A stretch of DNA of 64,000 nucleotides from Sporosarcina sp. (GTDB taxonomy: Bacteria; Bacillota; Bacilli; Bacillales_A; Planococcaceae). Made by a program: the position numbers and the translations under genes. Of this stretch, positions 44,060 through 54,134 are shown piece by piece (the first letter of the stretch is position 1; each line of letters begins with the position of its first letter). Under the pieces are notes generated by a model, which ran no database searches, was not told where the DNA came from, and worked only from the letters and a program-made list of their open reading frames with translations. The stretch lies in the NCBI GenBank assembly GCA_026169375.1, contig JAPFCR010000048.1:42730-106729 (forward strand). Direction: 5' to 3'.

Positions 44060-44074
44060 TTCACTCGGAGTGAA
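44060..44074. promoter_or_regulatory. Candidate operator upstream of ddh
   Basis: TTCACTC and GAGTGAA flank a single central base in a perfect 15-base palindrome, 170 bases upstream of ddh. An ACCGAACGTGTTCACTCGG context resembles TetR-type sites. The bound regulator is unknown, and no gene lies between 43,997 and 44,242. Confidence 0.4.
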
Positions 44075-44242
44075 AATCAAATCATTATAGAATAAATCAT
44101 TTTAAATGGGATAAGTTAGATCGTACATCATCTCAATATTTAACAAAGAATTTTTTTGATACCCCTTTATTTACTTTTCCATTATTTGAATTTAGTATAT
44201 AGATAGAAGTTTTGTAATTGATACATAAAAGGAGAATGGGCA

Positions 44243-45229
44243 ATGACAGAGAAAATTCAAGTTGGAATTGCGGGATATGGGAATCTAGGCCGCGGTGTCG
44301 AATCGGCAATTTATCAAAATAATGATATGGAACTTGTAGGTGTGTTTACAAGAAGAGCACCTGAAGATTTAACATTATTAAACGCAGATATTCCAGTTTA
44401 TTCGATTCATAATATTGAAGATTTTAAAGAGAAAATTGATGTACTGATTTTATGTGGTGGTTCCAAGAATGACTTACCAGAACAAGGGCCAGCACTTGCT
44501 AAGCATTTTACAACAATCGACAGTTTCGATACGCATGCAGATATTCCTGCTTATTTTGAAAAAGTAGATGCAGCAGCAAAACCAAATCATAAAACAGCAA
44601 TCATTTCAGTTGGTTGGGATCCAGGGATGTTTTCACTGAACAGACTTTTTGGTGAATCCATTTTGCCGGAAGGAACGACGTATACGTTTTACGGAAAAGG
44701 ATTAAGCCAAGGTCACTCGGATGCAGTACGTAGAGTACCCGGCGTCAAAAATGCAGTACAGTATACAATTCCAAATGAAGAAGCGGTCAATAAAGTACGT
44801 TCAGGCGAATTGCCAGAACTAACAACGCGTGAAGAACATACGAGAGAATGTTTTGTCGTATTAGAAGAAGGTGCAGATCCAAAAGATGTAAAAGAAGCCA
44901 TTGTTACAATGCCAAACTACTTTACAAATCATGATACGACTGTGCACTTTATTTCGGAAGAAGAATTAAAAAGAGATCATAGCACGATGCCGCATGGGGG
45001 ATTTGTGATTCGTAGTGGAAAAACAGGGGAAGATACGAACCAAGTCATGGAATACACATTAAAACTCGATAGTAATCCCGGGTTTACATCAAGTGTACTT
45101 GTTACTTATGCAAGAGCTGCTTACCGTTTACAGCAACAAGGCGATTACGGTGCAAAAACAGTGTTTGACATTGCGCCGGGCCTGCTATCTCCAAAAAGTG
45201 CTGCAACACTTCGTAAAGAAATGTTGTAA
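44243..45229 (+). CDS. ddh: meso-Diaminopimelate D-dehydrogenase
   Basis: 328 residues. Rossmann motif VGIAGYGNLGRGVESAI, VFTRR, DSFDTH, SVGWDPGMFSLNR, GHSDAVRRVPGV and NPGFTSSVLVTYARA are typical of Ddh. It makes meso-DAP from tetrahydrodipicolinate in a single NADPH-dependent step, bypassing the acylated branch of lysine synthesis. AAAGGAG precedes the ATG. The enzyme is patchy in Bacilli but known in Lysinibacillus and Ureibacillus. Confidence 0.95.
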   Translation: MTEKIQVGIAGYGNLGRGVESAIYQNNDMELVGVFTRRAPEDLTLLNADIPVYSIHNIEDFKEKIDVLILCGGSKNDLPEQGPALAKHFTTIDSFDTHADIPAYFEKVDAAAKPNHKTAIISVGWDPGMFSLNRLFGESILPEGTTYTFYGKGLSQGHSDAVRRVPGVKNAVQYTIPNEEAVNKVRSGELPELTTREEHTRECFVVLEEGADPKDVKEAIVTMPNYFTNHDTTVHFISEEELKRDHSTMPHGGFVIRSGKTGEDTNQVMEYTLKLDSNPGFTSSVLVTYARAAYRLQQQGDYGAKTVFDIAPGLLSPKSAATLRKEML

Positions 45230-45293
45230 TTAAATTTTGAAAAAGACAGATGTTTAGTTATAATAAAGATAGTTATTTAGGGAGGCGAAGTAA

Positions 45294-46382
45294 TTGTCGG
45301 GGTTAGATGAAACATTAACAATGCTAAAAGAATTAACAGATGCAAAAGGAATTCCAGGAAACGAACGCGAACCACGCGCAGTAATGGAAAAATATATTGC
45401 GCCATTTGCAGATGAAGTTGAACAAGATGGACTTGGCTCTTTAATTGCAAAAAAAGTAGGCGAAGAAAATGGTCCGAAAGTGATGGTCACAGGTCATCTT
45501 GATGAAGTTGGATTTATGGTGACGAAAATAGATAAAAAAGGATTTATTTCATTCCAAACGGTAGGTGGATGGTGGTCACAAGTGATGCTTGCACAGCGCG
45601 TTACGATTGTGACACGTCAAGGTGATACAGTCACGGGTGTAATTGGCTCAAAACCGCCACATATTTTATCACCGGAAGCACGTAAAAAGCCAGTTGATAT
45701 TAAAGATATGTTTATTGATATTGGCGCAACATCTAAAGAAGAAGCGATGGAATGGGGCATTTTACCAGGCGACATGGTTGTTCCTTATTTTGAATTTACA
45801 GTGATGAATAACGAAAAGCATCTACTTGCAAAAGCATGGGACAACCGAATTGGCGTTGCAATCGCAATCGACATTTTAAGACAATTAAAAGATGAACCAC
45901 ATCCAAATATCGTCTACGGTGTAGGTGCAGCACAAGAAGAAGTTGGATTACGTGGTGCGAAAACGGCGGCTACGAAGATTCAACCAGATATTGGTTTTGC
46001 GGTAGATGTCGGTGTTGCGGGCGACACACCGGGAATCAGTGAGAAAGAAGCGTCAGGCAATATAGGCGATGGTCCACAAATTTTATTATTTGACGCTTCA
46101 ATGGTTTCTCATCAAGGCTTACGTAATTTAGTTGTCGATACAGCAGAAGAAAAAGGAATTCCATATCAATTCGGCTCAATTCCAGCTGGTGGAACAGACG
46201 CGGGTTCCATTCATATTTCAAATAATGGTGTCCCGTCATTGGCAATCTGTATTCCAACACGTTACATTCACAGCCACGCTGGGATTTTACACCGTGATGA
46301 TTATGAGAATACTGTGAAGTTAATTGTAGAAGTGATTAAGAAATTAGATCAAGAAACAGTCAATACGATTACATTTGAATAA
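45294..46382 (+). CDS. ysdC: M42 family metallopeptidase YsdC
   Basis: 362 residues. Expected dinuclear-metal ligands: [40 protein letters not shown] and [11 protein letters not shown]42 peptidases form dodecameric aminopeptidases that trim peptides from the N-terminus. TTG start with GGGAGGCG six bases upstream. In B. subtilis ysdC neighbours ysdB; here the two are 18 kb apart. Confidence 0.94.
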   Translation: MSGLDETLTMLKELTDAKGIPGNEREPRAVMEKYIAPFADEVEQDGLGSLIAKKVGEENGPKVMVTGHLDEVGFMVTKIDKKGFISFQTVGGWWSQVMLAQRVTIVTRQGDTVTGVIGSKPPHILSPEARKKPVDIKDMFIDIGATSKEEAMEWGILPGDMVVPYFEFTVMNNEKHLLAKAWDNRIGVAIAIDILRQLKDEPHPNIVYGVGAAQEEVGLRGAKTAATKIQPDIGFAVDVGVAGDTPGISEKEASGNIGDGPQILLFDASMVSHQGLRNLVVDTAEEKGIPYQFGSIPAGGTDAGSIHISNNGVPSLAICIPTRYIHSHAGILHRDDYENTVKLIVEVIKKLDQETVNTITFE

Positions 46383-46390
46383 AGTTAGTA

Positions 46391-46433
46391 AAAAACTGTC
46401 CAAGTGAGCATAATCATTTGGACAGTTTTTTTG
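46391..46433 (+). terminator. Terminator of ysdC
   Basis: AAACTGTCCAA and TTGGACAGTTT with a T run. Confidence 0.93.
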
Positions 46434-46542
46434 ATGGAATCGTTATATTTGTTTTTTAAAAACATAGATTAGTGAGGCGTGGAAATGAGATGACCATTTA
46501 GGTAGAAGTTTCTAAATAGTTCATTTAATCATAAAAATACGC

Positions 46543-46571
46543 TTGACTTTATAAATATGCATATATATACT
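46543..46571 (+). promoter_or_regulatory. Promoter of argF
   Basis: TTGACT and TATACT with a 17-base, very A/T-rich spacer containing ATATGCATAT. An ArgR (AhrC) site could overlap, but the match to the ARG box is poor. Confidence 0.7.
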
Positions 46572-46613
46572 AATTTATACAATCTAACTTTGGAAATCGG
46601 GAGATGATCGGTA

Positions 46614-47588
46614 ATGGTGAAAGTAACATCGATGAAAAATGATAAAGTAAATGAACTAGCGGATAAATTACAAGGACGCGACATGTTAACGTTACTTGAC
46701 TATACGAGCGAGGAAGTTAGGTACTTAATCGAAAAAGCAGTGAAAATGAAACAGGAGAAAAAAGAGGGGAACCAAAAGCCTTCTCTTGCAGGCAAAACTC
46801 TTGGTATGATTTTCGAGAAAAACTCAACACGTACAAGAGTTTCGTTTGATGTAGGGATGGTTCACCTAGGCGGTCATGCAATTTATATGAATGCGAGAGA
46901 CTTACAACTTGGACGTGGGGAATCTATTCATGATACCGCGAAAGTGCTGTCTGAAATGGTGGATGGGATTATGATTAGAGCCAATTCACATGATAATGTA
47001 GTGGAATTAGCAAAGCATGCAACTGTTCCGGTTATTAACGGATTGACAGATCAGTATCATCCGTGTCAGGCACTGGCTGACTTATTAACGATTTATGAAG
47101 AAAAAGGAAGCTTTACAGGGAAAAAACTTGTATATGTAGGGGACGGAAATAATGTTGCAAATTCATTAGTCATTGCTGCGGCGCATGTTGGCATGGATGT
47201 AGTTGTAGCTACGCCAAAAGGATATGAATGTGCAACGGACGTAGTAGAAAAATCTAAAGCACTTGCAAAAGCAAATGGCAGCCTTTTTGAAACAACGAAC
47301 GATCCGGTAAAAGCAGTGAAAGATGCAGATGCAATTTATACAGACGTCTGGACGAGTATGGGACAGGAAAAAGAAATAGCACAACGTCTCACTGATTTTA
47401 AAGAGTTTCAAATCAATGATGAGCTTGTATGTCATGCAAAAGATGATTATTTGTTCTTGCATTGTTTGCCAGCAATTCGAGAAGAAGAAGTTGCAGCGTC
47501 TGTGATTGATGGTCCAAATTCATATGTCTTCCAACAAGCGGGAAATCGTCTACACGCGCAAAAAGCAGTATTGGATGCATTATTATAA
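46614..47588 (+). CDS. argF: Ornithine carbamoyltransferase
   Basis: 324 residues. Carbamoyl-phosphate motif [22 protein letters not shown] and HCLPAIR are all present. It converts ornithine and carbamoyl phosphate to citrulline. It stands alone with its own promoter and terminator, without other arginine genes, so it could serve arginine synthesis or a catabolic pathway. ATG at 46614 follows GGGAGATGATCGGTA. Confidence 0.95.
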   Translation: MVKVTSMKNDKVNELADKLQGRDMLTLLDYTSEEVRYLIEKAVKMKQEKKEGNQKPSLAGKTLGMIFEKNSTRTRVSFDVGMVHLGGHAIYMNARDLQLGRGESIHDTAKVLSEMVDGIMIRANSHDNVVELAKHATVPVINGLTDQYHPCQALADLLTIYEEKGSFTGKKLVYVGDGNNVANSLVIAAAHVGMDVVVATPKGYECATDVVEKSKALAKANGSLFETTNDPVKAVKDADAIYTDVWTSMGQEKEIAQRLTDFKEFQINDELVCHAKDDYLFLHCLPAIREEEVAASVIDGPNSYVFQQAGNRLHAQKAVLDALL

Positions 47589-47639
47589 GACTTGTCTTTT
47601 TAAAGTTAAATGACATTTCGTTAATGAGATGAAAAAAAT

Positions 47640-47690
47640 AAACAGACTTTGAGGGATTGAAGGAATCACCCTTTTCAAAGTCTGTTTTTA
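47640..47690. terminator. Terminator between argF and the aldolase-like gene
   Basis: AACAGACTTTGA and TCAAAGTCTGTT form a near-perfect stem with T residues on the + strand. Confidence 0.85.
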
Positions 47691-47716
47691 TAAGTTTATC
47701 CAGCGTTTGTATGATG

Positions 47717-48478
47717 TTAATTTACTAAATCAGGTTGTTCTTTAATGATCATGTCAAATAATGGTTTAAATTGTAAAATGCCTGCTTCTGGCGGACCTTC
47801 TTGCGTAGCTGTTAATGCCGCATATTCTTTGTCAATTTCAATGGGATTGCCGATTGCATGTGCATATACATGCTCACGACAGGCGCGCTCCATTGATATA
47901 AACCACCAGGCAGCTTCTTCAACCGTATTTCCAACTGTTAATAAACCATGGTTTCGTAAAATTGAAGCTTTATTGTTTCCTAATGCTTTAGCAATTCTTT
48001 CACCTTCTTCTGCTTCATAAACAACACCTGTATAATCATCGAATAAACTATGGTCATTATAAAAGGCACAAGAGTCTTGTGTAATCGGTTTTAATAATTT
48101 TCCTGTTGTTGACCAAATTTGGCCGTATGTCGAGTGAGCATGCGCTGCTGCGATTGCATCTGGTCTTGCTTGGTGGACAGCAGAGTGAATGACTAATGCC
48201 GCTTCGTTTACAGGGCAATCTCCTTGAATGATTTCATTTTGTTCATTTACTAAAATTAAATCAGATACTTTAATATGGCTAAAATGCATCGCATACGGGT
48301 TTACCCAGAAATGATTTGAATTTTCGGGATCTCTTGCTGTAATATGACCTGCCACTCCGTTATCAAAACCAAACTTCGAAAACAGTCGGAATGCTGCTGC
48401 TAACATTGTTTTACGATGTATTCTTTCTTCCTCAACCGTTCGCTTCGGGTTGTATAATTCTTCTTCCATGTTCATCAT
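47717..48478 (-). CDS. Class II aldolase/adducin family protein
   Basis: 253 residues. Zinc-binding motifs of the family: AGHITARDPE, AAAHAHSTYG and LRNHGLLTVG; the sequence resembles fungal/bacterial proteins annotated as class II aldolase and adducin N-terminal domain proteins. A specific sugar substrate cannot be named. ATG at 48478 has GGAGG eight bases upstream; a GTG five codons earlier overlaps that site. Confidence 0.88.
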   Translation of the reverse strand: MMNMEEELYNPKRTVEEERIHRKTMLAAAFRLFSKFGFDNGVAGHITARDPENSNHFWVNPYAMHFSHIKVSDLILVNEQNEIIQGDCPVNEAALVIHSAVHQARPDAIAAAHAHSTYGQIWSTTGKLLKPITQDSCAFYNDHSLFDDYTGVVYEAEEGERIAKALGNNKASILRNHGLLTVGNTVEEAAWWFISMERACREHVYAHAIGNPIEIDKEYAALTATQEGPPEAGILQFKPLFDMIIKEQPDLVN

Positions 48479-48714
48479 GTTGAAAACCTCCACTTTTTGA
48501 ATTGAGCATTTTTATGTATTTCTCAATTTTAAATTTTTGCAATCTCAAAACAAGTGTATCATTATTTAGATTAAAAAAATCAGCATTTTGAATTTAATCG
48601 ATACTAAAGCTTAAAATAAAAATAATGAGCGGCTGTAAATTGTTTGGGTTGGAAGAAGTACAGTCAGCATTGTTGACAGTTGTTATTCATGGAAAGACTT
48701 GGATAGCAGTCACG

Positions 48715-48749
48715 TTAAAAAGCCGCTCAAAATGATGAGCGACTTTTTT
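48715..48749 (-). terminator. Terminator of sspI
   Basis: AGCCGCTCA and TGAGCGACT pair around AAATGA; on the - strand the stem is followed by TTTTT, just past the sspI stop. AGCCGCTC also pairs with GAGCGGCT at about 48630. The 290 bases from here to the aldolase-like gene show no other gene. Confidence 0.75.
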
Positions 48750-48767
48750 GGGAGTGAAAGAAATGAT

Positions 48768-48980
48768 TCAACTTGCAGAGAATGTACTAGCTAATTCATT
48801 TGTTATGTTTTCTTTTTCTTGTTCACTTGCATGTTGCCATAAATTCTCAAAAAACACACCTAACCCGGGAAGTAAATGTTCTTCCCCGCGCTTAATGGCA
48901 TCTTCTACTACGTTTCGAACTTCTTCCGCAGAGTTATTTGTCATGTTCGCCGTAATGGCATCTCTTATTTTAAAATTCAT
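48768..48980 (-). CDS. sspI: Small acid-soluble spore protein I
   Basis: 70 residues, MNFKIRDAITANMTNNSAEEV. SspI is a minor spore core protein made in the forespore, normally under sigma-G. It shows that the host makes endospores. Order sspI-ysgA-pheS is as in B. subtilis. AGGAGGT precedes the ATG. Confidence 0.95.
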   Translation of the reverse strand: MNFKIRDAITANMTNNSAEEVRNVVEDAIKRGEEHLLPGLGVFFENLWQHASEQEKENITNELASTFSAS

Positions 48981-49072
48981 TTAATCGACCTCCTGTTGTT
49001 ATTTTAGCCACATTAATCGCCAACTATACGGTCATTTGATACACTAAAAAGAAAAAGGCGGTACATAAGAGT

Positions 49073-49834
49073 ATGAAACGAATCGAATCAACACAAAATG
49101 CACTTGTGAAACATTGGAAAAAGCTTGTGCAAAATCGAAGAGAGCGCGATAAATCACAAGAATTTTTAGTAGAAGGTTTTCATCTTGTGGAAGAGGCTTT
49201 AAAAACAAAAAAATCATTATTAACCATTATGAAACGTGAAGATGTTGAACTGCCTGAAAGTTGGGCTGTAGAAAATGTTGTCATTACTGAAATTACAAAC
49301 GCAGTTGCAAAAGAAATTGCCGAAACAGAACAGTCACAAGGCATTTACGCACATTGTCGCCAACTGACTGAGAACAAAGCCAATTACGATGATTGGAAAA
49401 AAATGCTTTTTATTGACGCGGTACAAGACCCTGGAAATGTGGGGACAATGATCCGTACGGCAGATGCGGCGGGAGTCGATGCGGTGATTATTGGAAAAGG
49501 AACAGTTGATCCATATAATCCGAAAACAGTGCGTTCTGCACAAGGCTCTCATTTTAATATTCCAATTGTGCGCGGCGATTTAATGGAGTGGATTCAACGA
49601 GCAAAAGAAAATGCTGTTCAAGTAATCGGTACAAATTTAGATGAGTCAATTCATTATAAGGAAGCGGAACTTGCTGGGAAATTTGCATTAGTTGTTGGCA
49701 ATGAAGGCAGTGGATTAAATCCAGAACTACTTGCCCATACAGATGTAAATGTACGCATTCCGATTTACGGAAAAGCAGAGTCATTAAACGTTGCTGTAGC
49801 GACAGGAATTCTTTTATATGCATATTCCGAATAA
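49073..49834 (+). CDS. ysgA: TrmH-family RNA methyltransferase YsgA
   Basis: 253 residues. SpoU/TrmH knot motifs: LFIDAVQDPGNVGTMIRTADAAG, FALVVGNEGSGL and IPIYGKAESLNVAVATGILLY. It probably 2'-O-methylates rRNA with S-adenosylmethionine. The N-terminal substrate-binding domain (FLVEGFHLVEEAL) is intact. It lies between sspI and pheS as in B. subtilis. Confidence 0.94.
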   Translation: MKRIESTQNALVKHWKKLVQNRRERDKSQEFLVEGFHLVEEALKTKKSLLTIMKREDVELPESWAVENVVITEITNAVAKEIAETEQSQGIYAHCRQLTENKANYDDWKKMLFIDAVQDPGNVGTMIRTADAAGVDAVIIGKGTVDPYNPKTVRSAQGSHFNIPIVRGDLMEWIQRAKENAVQVIGTNLDESIHYKEAELAGKFALVVGNEGSGLNPELLAHTDVNVRIPIYGKAESLNVAVATGILLYAYSE

Positions 49835-49849
49835 TAAAGACGTGAAATG

Positions 49850-49878
49850 TTGAAGGACGACTGATTATCGGGTATACT
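49850..49878 (+). promoter_or_regulatory. Promoter of pheST
   Basis: TTGAAG and TATACT with a 17-base spacer ahead of the T-box leader. Confidence 0.75.
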
Positions 49879-49884
49879 AATCCT

Positions 49885-50182
49885 ATAATGTGAATAAAAG
49901 TGTCGACTGGGAAAAGTTGATAAGGGAAAAATCAACAGGAATTTTACACCTCGACTGAAAGTGTAGAAAGATTTTGTTATCAATGTTCACCCCACGAGCT
50001 GCCGCCAGGACTAGAAAATTCTATAAAGGTGTGCCGGAACAGGACCGTTATCCCGTTTATTGAGTGATTACATAATGACCAATGCGCATGATTAAATATG
50101 CATGAAAATGTTATGTAATAATCAGGGTGGTACCGCGAAGAAAATAATCTCGTCCCTTTTTTATAAGGGGCGTTTTTTTATT
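49885..50182 (+). promoter_or_regulatory. T-box leader controlling pheST
   Basis: The conserved AGGGTGGTACCGCG is at 50124-50137, followed by a CTCGTCCCTTTT/AAGGGGCG terminator with a T run. Upstream stem I includes a TTC codon at 50019 as likely phenylalanine specifier. Uncharged tRNA-Phe should allow read-through. Confidence 0.92.
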
Positions 50183-50261
50183 GTCTTTTTAGCTGTTTAT
50201 TTTATTATTACCGTTACCCCTCATTCATTAGATTGTTAATTTCGAAAGGAGCATGAAAAAA

Positions 50262-51299
50262 ATGGAAGAAAAGTTAAAAGCACTAAAAGAAGAAGTACTT
50301 GCTAAAATTAAAGACTCAAGTAATACGAAAACATTAAATGACGTTCGTGTCGCTTATTTAGGACGTAAAGGGCCCATTACAGATTTACTAAAAGGAATGG
50401 GGAAATTACCACCTGAAGAACGTCCGAAAATGGGCGCACTTGTCAATAAAATTCGGGAATCCGTTACAGAAGTACTTGAAGAAAGAATGGTAAAATTCGA
50501 AGAAGAAGCGATCAATGCCCAGTTAGAAAAAGAGTCAATTGACGTAACACTTCCAGGTCGTCCAGTTAAAACAGGAAATCACCATCCTTTAACACGCGTT
50601 GTTGAAGAAATTGAAGACTTTTTTATTAGTATGGGCTATGAAATTGTGGAAGGACCGGAAGTTGAGAAAGATTACTACAATTTTGAAGCGTTAAATTTAC
50701 CAAAAGGTCACCCAGCAAGAGATATGCAAGATTCGTTTTATATTTCTGAAGAAACGTTACTTCGTACACATACATCACCTGTTCAAGCACGTACGATGGA
50801 AGCGAAAAAAGGTGAACCGATTCAAATTATTTGTCCAGGAAAAGTGTATCGTCGTGATAGCGATGATGCGACACACTCTCACCAATTCACACAAATTGAA
50901 GGACTTGTTGTTGGAGAAAATATTCGCATGAGTGATTTAAAAGGAACGCTTTCTTTGTTTGCGAAAGAGATGTTCGGAGAGGATCGTGAAATTCGCCTTC
51001 GTCCAAGTTTCTTCCCGTTTACAGAACCTTCTGTTGAAATGGATATTTCTTGTTTCAAATGTGGCGGCGATGGTTGTAACGTATGTAAAAAGACAGGATG
51101 GATTGAAATTTTAGGTGCGGGAATGGTTCACCCTAATGTACTTGAAATGGCGGGATATGATTCAACTGTGATGACTGGTTTCGCATTTGGGATGGGGCCA
51201 GAGCGTATTGCAATGTTGAAATATAGTATTGAAGATATTCGTCATTTCTACACGAATGACGTCCGTTTTATTTCACAGTTTCACCGAACAGAAGCATAA
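50262..51299 (+). CDS. pheS: Phenylalanyl-tRNA synthetase alpha subunit
   Basis: 345 residues. Coiled-coil N-terminus (1-85), then class II catalytic core with [46 protein letters not shown] and [11 protein letters not shown]. Works as an alpha2-beta2 enzyme with PheT. ATG at 50262 is nine bases after AAAGGAGC; an ATG three codons earlier is too close. Confidence 0.97.
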   Translation: MEEKLKALKEEVLAKIKDSSNTKTLNDVRVAYLGRKGPITDLLKGMGKLPPEERPKMGALVNKIRESVTEVLEERMVKFEEEAINAQLEKESIDVTLPGRPVKTGNHHPLTRVVEEIEDFFISMGYEIVEGPEVEKDYYNFEALNLPKGHPARDMQDSFYISEETLLRTHTSPVQARTMEAKKGEPIQIICPGKVYRRDSDDATHSHQFTQIEGLVVGENIRMSDLKGTLSLFAKEMFGEDREIRLRPSFFPFTEPSVEMDISCFKCGGDGCNVCKKTGWIEILGAGMVHPNVLEMAGYDSTVMTGFAFGMGPERIAMLKYSIEDIRHFYTNDVRFISQFHRTEA

Positions 51300-51311
51300 G
51301 GAGGAAATTAG

Positions 51312-53723
51312 ATGTTAGTTTCTACAAAATGGTTAAAAGATTATGTTGACATAGATGGAATTCCGGTTGAAGAGCTGGCAGAAAGAATTACACGTTCAGG
51401 AATTGAAGTAGATGCTTTAATTGATCGTTCACAAGGAATGACAAATGTTGTCGTTGGGCATGTTTTAGAATGTACAAAGCATCCAGAAGCAGATCGGTTA
51501 AATATTTGTCAGGTAGATGTCGGGGAAGAAACGACACAGATTATTTGTGGTGCAGCGAACGTTGCAGCAGGTCAGAAGGTGATTGTTGCACGTCCAGGCG
51601 CTGTTCTTCCCGGAGATTTTAAAATTAAAAAAGCGAAACTTCGCGGAGAAGAATCAAATGGAATGATTTGTTCATTACAGGAACTTGCAATCGATTCGAA
51701 ACTTGTACCGAAAGAATATGCAGAAGGTATTTACGTCTTACCTGAAGATGCGGTTGTTGGTTCAAATGCGCTTGAGTTAATGAGCTTAGATGATACAGTG
51801 CTTGAGTTTGACTTGACACCAAACCGTTCGGACGCATTAAGTATGCTTGGCGTTGCCTATGAAGTCGCAGCAATTTTAGAGCAAGAGATTCAACAACCAA
51901 CAACAAATTATACAGCTTCAACTGAAAAAGCAGCAGACTATTTAAAACTTCGAGTCGATGCAAAAGAAGAGAATCCGATGTATTTAGCAAAAGTGATTAA
52001 AAATGTTAAAATCGAAGAATCCCCGTTATGGCTTCAAAATCGTTTAATCGCTTCGGGTGTTCGTCCGCATAATAATGTCGTTGACGTAACAAACTATATT
52101 TTATTAGAGTATGGTCAACCTTTACATGCATTTGACTATGACCGTCTAGAAACAGGTGAGATTGTTGTCAGGCTTGCAAATGAAGGCGAAAAAATGACGA
52201 CTTTAGATGATACAGAAAGAACATTACAAGCACATCAACTCGTCATTACAAATGGCCAAGAACCAGTTGCACTTGCAGGTGTGATGGGCGGTGCAAACTC
52301 TGAAGTATATGACGGAACGACAACAATTATACTAGAGTCAGCTTACTTTACGTCGGCAACAGTTCGTCGTACGTCAAAAGAAATTGGTTTAAGCAGTGAT
52401 GCAAGTGTACGTTATGAAAAAGGGGTTGACCCGAACCGTGTTGAAGCAGCAATTGAGCGCGCAGCGGGACTTATTGCGGAACTTGCAGGCGGTGACGTCT
52501 TAGAAGGTACGCTTTCATTTGATGAATTAGATAAAACGCCAGTACGTATTACAATTTCACCAGACTATATTAATAACCGTCTTGGGATGAAAATTTCTTT
52601 AGAAGAAATGATTTCGGTTTTAAACCGTTTGAAATTTACAGTAGAAGCAGTGAATGGAAAGCTTGTAATCGATGCCCCAACGCGTAGACAAGATATTCGC
52701 ATTAAAGAAGACGTGATTGAAGAAATTGCAAGAATGTATGGATACGATCATATCCCAATGACATTACCAGTAACGGAGTCAAAGCCAGGTGGTCTTACAT
52801 CTTACCAAAAAGAAAGACGTACAGTGAAAGCATTTTTAGAAGGTGCAGGCTTATGTGAAACATTAACGTATTCACTCACGTCAGAGAAGTCTGTAGGGAA
52901 ATACGCATTAGAAACTGCCCCAACGACGAAGTTATTAATGCCAATTAGTGAAGAGCGTAGTGTGTTAAGACAAAGTATCCTTCCGCATTTACTTGAAGCA
53001 GCGACTTATAACGTAGCGCGTCGTAATGATTCCGTTGCGTTATACGAAATTAGCTCAGTCTTTTTAAATGAAGGCGAAGATGGTTTGCCAAATGAAATTG
53101 CACATGTTGCAGCAGTTATGACAGGAACATGGGTAGACCATGCATGGCAAGCTGAAACGAAGAAAGTAGACTTTTTCGTTGCCAAAGGTATTGTTGAAGG
53201 TTTAATGGAAAAGCTTGGTATGACAGAAAAGCTTACATTTGAACAAGCGGCACTTGATGGCATGCATCCAGGTCGTACAGCAAATATTTACTACAATGAT
53301 GAGCGTATTGGGTTTATTGGACAAGTTCATCCGACAGTTCAAAAAGAGCGTGATTTAAAAGATACGTACGTATTCGAAATGAATTTAGATCGTATTTTGG
53401 ACATGAAATTAAGCAATATTTTATACACACCTGTCCCACGTTTCCCTGCAATTAGCCGAGATATCGCACTCGTTGTATCAAGCGAAACGACAGCGCATAC
53501 ACTTGAAAAAGTAATTCGTAGAGCAGGCGGAAATTTATTAACAAATGTGAAGCTCTTTGACTTATATGAAGGAGATAATGTAGAAGAAGGTAAAAAATCA
53601 ATCGCATTCTCCTTAACGTATCAAGACCCTGAAAGAACGTTAACAGATGAAGAAGTTGTAAAAGCACACGACAAAGTGTTAGCAGCACTCACTTCAGAAG
53701 CAGGCGCTTTACTTAGAGGGTAA
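51312..53723 (+). CDS. pheT: Phenylalanyl-tRNA synthetase beta subunit
   Basis: 803 residues, full length: tRNA-binding domain (about 40-150), B3/B4 editing domain (about 205-390), B5, catalytic-like core, and the C-terminal FDX-ACB anticodon domain (about 705-800, PVPRFPAISRDIALVV). Starts 12 bases after pheS with AAGGAGG. Downstream are two copies of the dispersed repeat. Confidence 0.97.
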   Translation: MLVSTKWLKDYVDIDGIPVEELAERITRSGIEVDALIDRSQGMTNVVVGHVLECTKHPEADRLNICQVDVGEETTQIICGAANVAAGQKVIVARPGAVLPGDFKIKKAKLRGEESNGMICSLQELAIDSKLVPKEYAEGIYVLPEDAVVGSNALELMSLDDTVLEFDLTPNRSDALSMLGVAYEVAAILEQEIQQPTTNYTASTEKAADYLKLRVDAKEENPMYLAKVIKNVKIEESPLWLQNRLIASGVRPHNNVVDVTNYILLEYGQPLHAFDYDRLETGEIVVRLANEGEKMTTLDDTERTLQAHQLVITNGQEPVALAGVMGGANSEVYDGTTTIILESAYFTSATVRRTSKEIGLSSDASVRYEKGVDPNRVEAAIERAAGLIAELAGGDVLEGTLSFDELDKTPVRITISPDYINNRLGMKISLEEMISVLNRLKFTVEAVNGKLVIDAPTRRQDIRIKEDVIEEIARMYGYDHIPMTLPVTESKPGGLTSYQKERRTVKAFLEGAGLCETLTYSLTSEKSVGKYALETAPTTKLLMPISEERSVLRQSILPHLLEAATYNVARRNDSVALYEISSVFLNEGEDGLPNEIAHVAAVMTGTWVDHAWQAETKKVDFFVAKGIVEGLMEKLGMTEKLTFEQAALDGMHPGRTANIYYNDERIGFIGQVHPTVQKERDLKDTYVFEMNLDRILDMKLSNILYTPVPRFPAISRDIALVVSSETTAHTLEKVIRRAGGNLLTNVKLFDLYEGDNVEEGKKSIAFSLTYQDPERTLTDEEVVKAHDKVLAALTSEAGALLRG

Positions 53724-53741
53724 TAAGAACGAAGAAAAATG

Positions 53742-53852
53742 ATAAAGTGAAACTGCAATCAGTGATGCACTTCCACTGATTGCTAGCTGAACCAATCGGG
53801 CTTTTACGAGCAGTAGCGAACAACGAGACGCGTACTGATCGTTAATGCGGGG
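53742..53852 (+). repeat. Dispersed composite palindromic repeat, copy 2 (short)
   Basis: Begins ATAAAGTGAAACTG, has the CAATCAGTG/CACTGATTG hairpin, CAATCGGGCTTTT and a stem ACGAGCAGTA/TACTGATCGT, then TTAATGCGGGG. The inner CTCCCACTT stem is lost. In the outer stem one G-C pair of the other copies has become A-T (both sides changed), and one further position is mismatched. Confidence 0.85.
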
Positions 53853-54058
53853 TAAAGTGAAACTGCAATCAGTGATGCACTTCCACTGATTGAAAAGGAA
53901 CACAAGCTAAGTGCGTCACGTCCTGTGACAACGCTTGCGTGACCAACATCATGTTGGCCTCAATCGGGCTTTTACGGGCAGTTGATCTCCCACTTATCTT
54001 TACCGCTTTCACTTAAATCTTGAAGTGGGAGTCTTACTGCCCGTTAATGCGGGATAAA
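53853..54058 (+). repeat. Dispersed composite palindromic repeat, copy 3 (long)
   Basis: Tandem to copy 2. Same opening hairpin, then an extra 65 bases with small hairpins (GTCAC/GTGAC and CCAACA/TGTTGG), then CAATCGGGCTTTT, the nested stems ACGGGCAGT/ACTGCCCGT and CTCCCACTT/AAGTGGGAG and TAATGCGGGATAAA. The last 95 bases are nearly identical to the reverse complement of copy 1. No gene lies between 53,724 and 54,134. Confidence 0.88.
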
Positions 54059-54134
54059 CTAAATGATCGTGAATGTTTTGGCATTCATGATCGTTTAGTT
54101 ATTTTAAATAGGAAAGAAATGGTGAATTGAATTA

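Noticed and set aside
43997..44242. Lysine riboswitch or T-box before ddh
   Set aside because: No T-box motif, terminator/antiterminator pair or lysine-riboswitch-like core could be found; only a palindrome is present.
46543..46571. Clear ARG box at argF
   Set aside because: The spacer is A/T-rich and partly palindromic, but the match to the Bacillus ARG box is too weak to call.
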